In this document: positions 5,198-5,513 of the stretch, one piece after another
How the letters are laid out: each line of letters begins with the position of its first letter
How positions within the stretch are numbered: position 1 is the first letter of the stretch
Assembly (NCBI GenBank): GCA_016191715.1
Contig: JACPVN010000379.1
Location: 1-5,513 of the forward strand
DNA length: 5,513 bases
From: Ignavibacteriota bacterium
Lineage (GTDB): Bacteria > Bacteroidota > Ignavibacteria > UBA10030 > SZUA-254
Reading direction: 5' to 3'
Translations under genes and position numbers: made by a program
Notes under the pieces: generated by a model
Databases searched by the model: none
Told to the model about the DNA's origin: nothing
The model's input: only the letters and a program-made list of their open reading frames with translations

Positions 5198-5513
5198 TTA
5201 TCGGATGAGAGCCATTCTTTTTACATCGGCAAATCTCTCAGAGGTCGTTAATTTGTAAAAATAAATTCCGCTTGGAAGTGACGAGGCATTAAATGTTACT
5301 GACTTATACCCCGCTTCCTGATTTTCATCAACAAGTGTTGCTATTTCTTCACCAAGGAGATTGTACACTTTGAGAGATACTTTGTAGGACGACTCACCGA
5401 GTCGGCTATTAGTTGAGATAGCATCTCGACCTACATCAGGTAACTGATACTTGATAACTGTTGATGGGTTAAATGGATTGGGATAGTTTTGTTCGAGAGC
5501 AAATTCTTTGGGC
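5198..5513 (-). CDS. C-terminal end of a secreted protein with type IX secretion sorting domain (partial)
   Basis: Only the last 104 residues are in the window; the start is upstream of 5513. They form a type A C-terminal sorting domain of the type IX (Por) secretion system: FALEQNYPNPFNPST, then IKYQLP, then KVSLKVYNLLGEEIATLVDE, AGYKSVTFNASSLPSGIYFYKL and the basic end KRMALIR. This domain directs an exported protein through the outer-membrane translocon and is normally cleaved and exchanged for a surface anchor or released. The function of the passenger protein is not visible. An 18-residue segment (DVGRDAISTNSRLGESSY) interrupts the domain between IKYQLP and KVSLKVYN, where relatives have only two or three residues; it is encoded by the palindromic element at 5383-5435 and keeps the frame. 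A strong terminator follows about 95 bases after the stop, so this is the last gene of its transcript. Confidence 0.93.
   Translation of the reverse strand, partial: PKEFALEQNYPNPFNPSTVIKYQLPDVGRDAISTNSRLGESSYKVSLKVYNLLGEEIATLVDENQEAGYKSVTFNASSLPSGIYFYKLTTSERFADVKRMALIR
5383..5435 (-). repeat. Palindromic (REP/MITE-like) element inserted in frame in a coding region
   Basis: The 53-bp segment has terminal inverted repeats TGTAGGACG (5383-5391) and CGACCTACA (5427-5435), matching at 8 of 9 positions, and two internal 5-bp hairpins with 3-base loops: GACTC-acc-GAGTC (5391-5403) and GAGAT-agc-ATCTC (5415-5427). Together they would fold as a two-hairpin cloverleaf closed by the outer stem. It corresponds to the extra 18 residues in the type IX sorting domain, so its length fits an in-frame insertion of 54 bases. 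The outer arm shares GTAGGTCG with the intergenic repeats at 1128-1135. Confidence 0.6.

Overview
The window looks like chromosomal DNA from a member of the FCB (Fibrobacterota-Chlorobiota-Bacteroidota) group, most likely Ignavibacteria/Chlorobiota-like. Three things point there: a C-terminal type IX secretion sorting domain with the motif NYPNPFNPST, a sensor kinase built on a two-component-regulator beta-propeller plus Y_Y_Y domain, and a candidate promoter of the Bacteroidota type (TAnnTTTG). This placement is an inference from protein style, not a phylogenetic test. All five recognisable genes are on the minus strand, so the biological reading order runs from high to low coordinates.

Layout in reading order. 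(1) 5513-5198: the last 104 residues of a secreted protein ending in a type IX sorting domain. A 53-bp palindromic element appears to be inserted in frame in this domain. (2) 5197-5104: a 3' untranslated stretch followed by a strong Rho-independent terminator (5103-5066). (3) 5006-1977: a large membrane sensor histidine kinase with signal peptide, periplasmic propeller, Y_Y_Y domain, one transmembrane helix, HisKA_3 and HATPase. The frame is open back to an ATG at 5156, but that extension reads through the terminator, so a start at GTG 5006 is preferred. (4) 1975-1295: its partner NarL/LuxR-type response regulator, starting one base after the kinase stop. (5) 1294-1084: a gene-free stretch made largely of degenerate 7-bp repeats and nested inverted repeats. 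(6) 1018-662: a stand-alone CheY-like receiver domain with its own candidate promoter. (7) 603-1: the N-terminal 201 residues of a secreted protein that runs into a phage tail-collar domain and leaves the window.

The kinase and NarL regulator form an operon and almost certainly a cognate pair: an extracytoplasmic ligand sensed by the propeller would drive transcription through the LuxR-type DNA-binding domain. It resembles the hybrid two-component systems of Bacteroides split into two proteins. The receiver-only protein has no output domain and could be a second phospho-acceptor for this or another kinase, which is a guess from proximity.

The most unusual signal is not a gene but repeat DNA. 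A heptanucleotide-periodic repeat style (core near T-G/C-A-C-n-n-A) occurs in the intergenic region and again inside the first codons of the response regulator, with a separate perfect 7-bp duplication in the kinase just after its signal peptide. A palindromic element sharing GTAGGTCG with the intergenic repeats sits in frame inside the type IX sorting domain. I see no tRNA, rRNA, CRISPR array, transposase or complete phage module.
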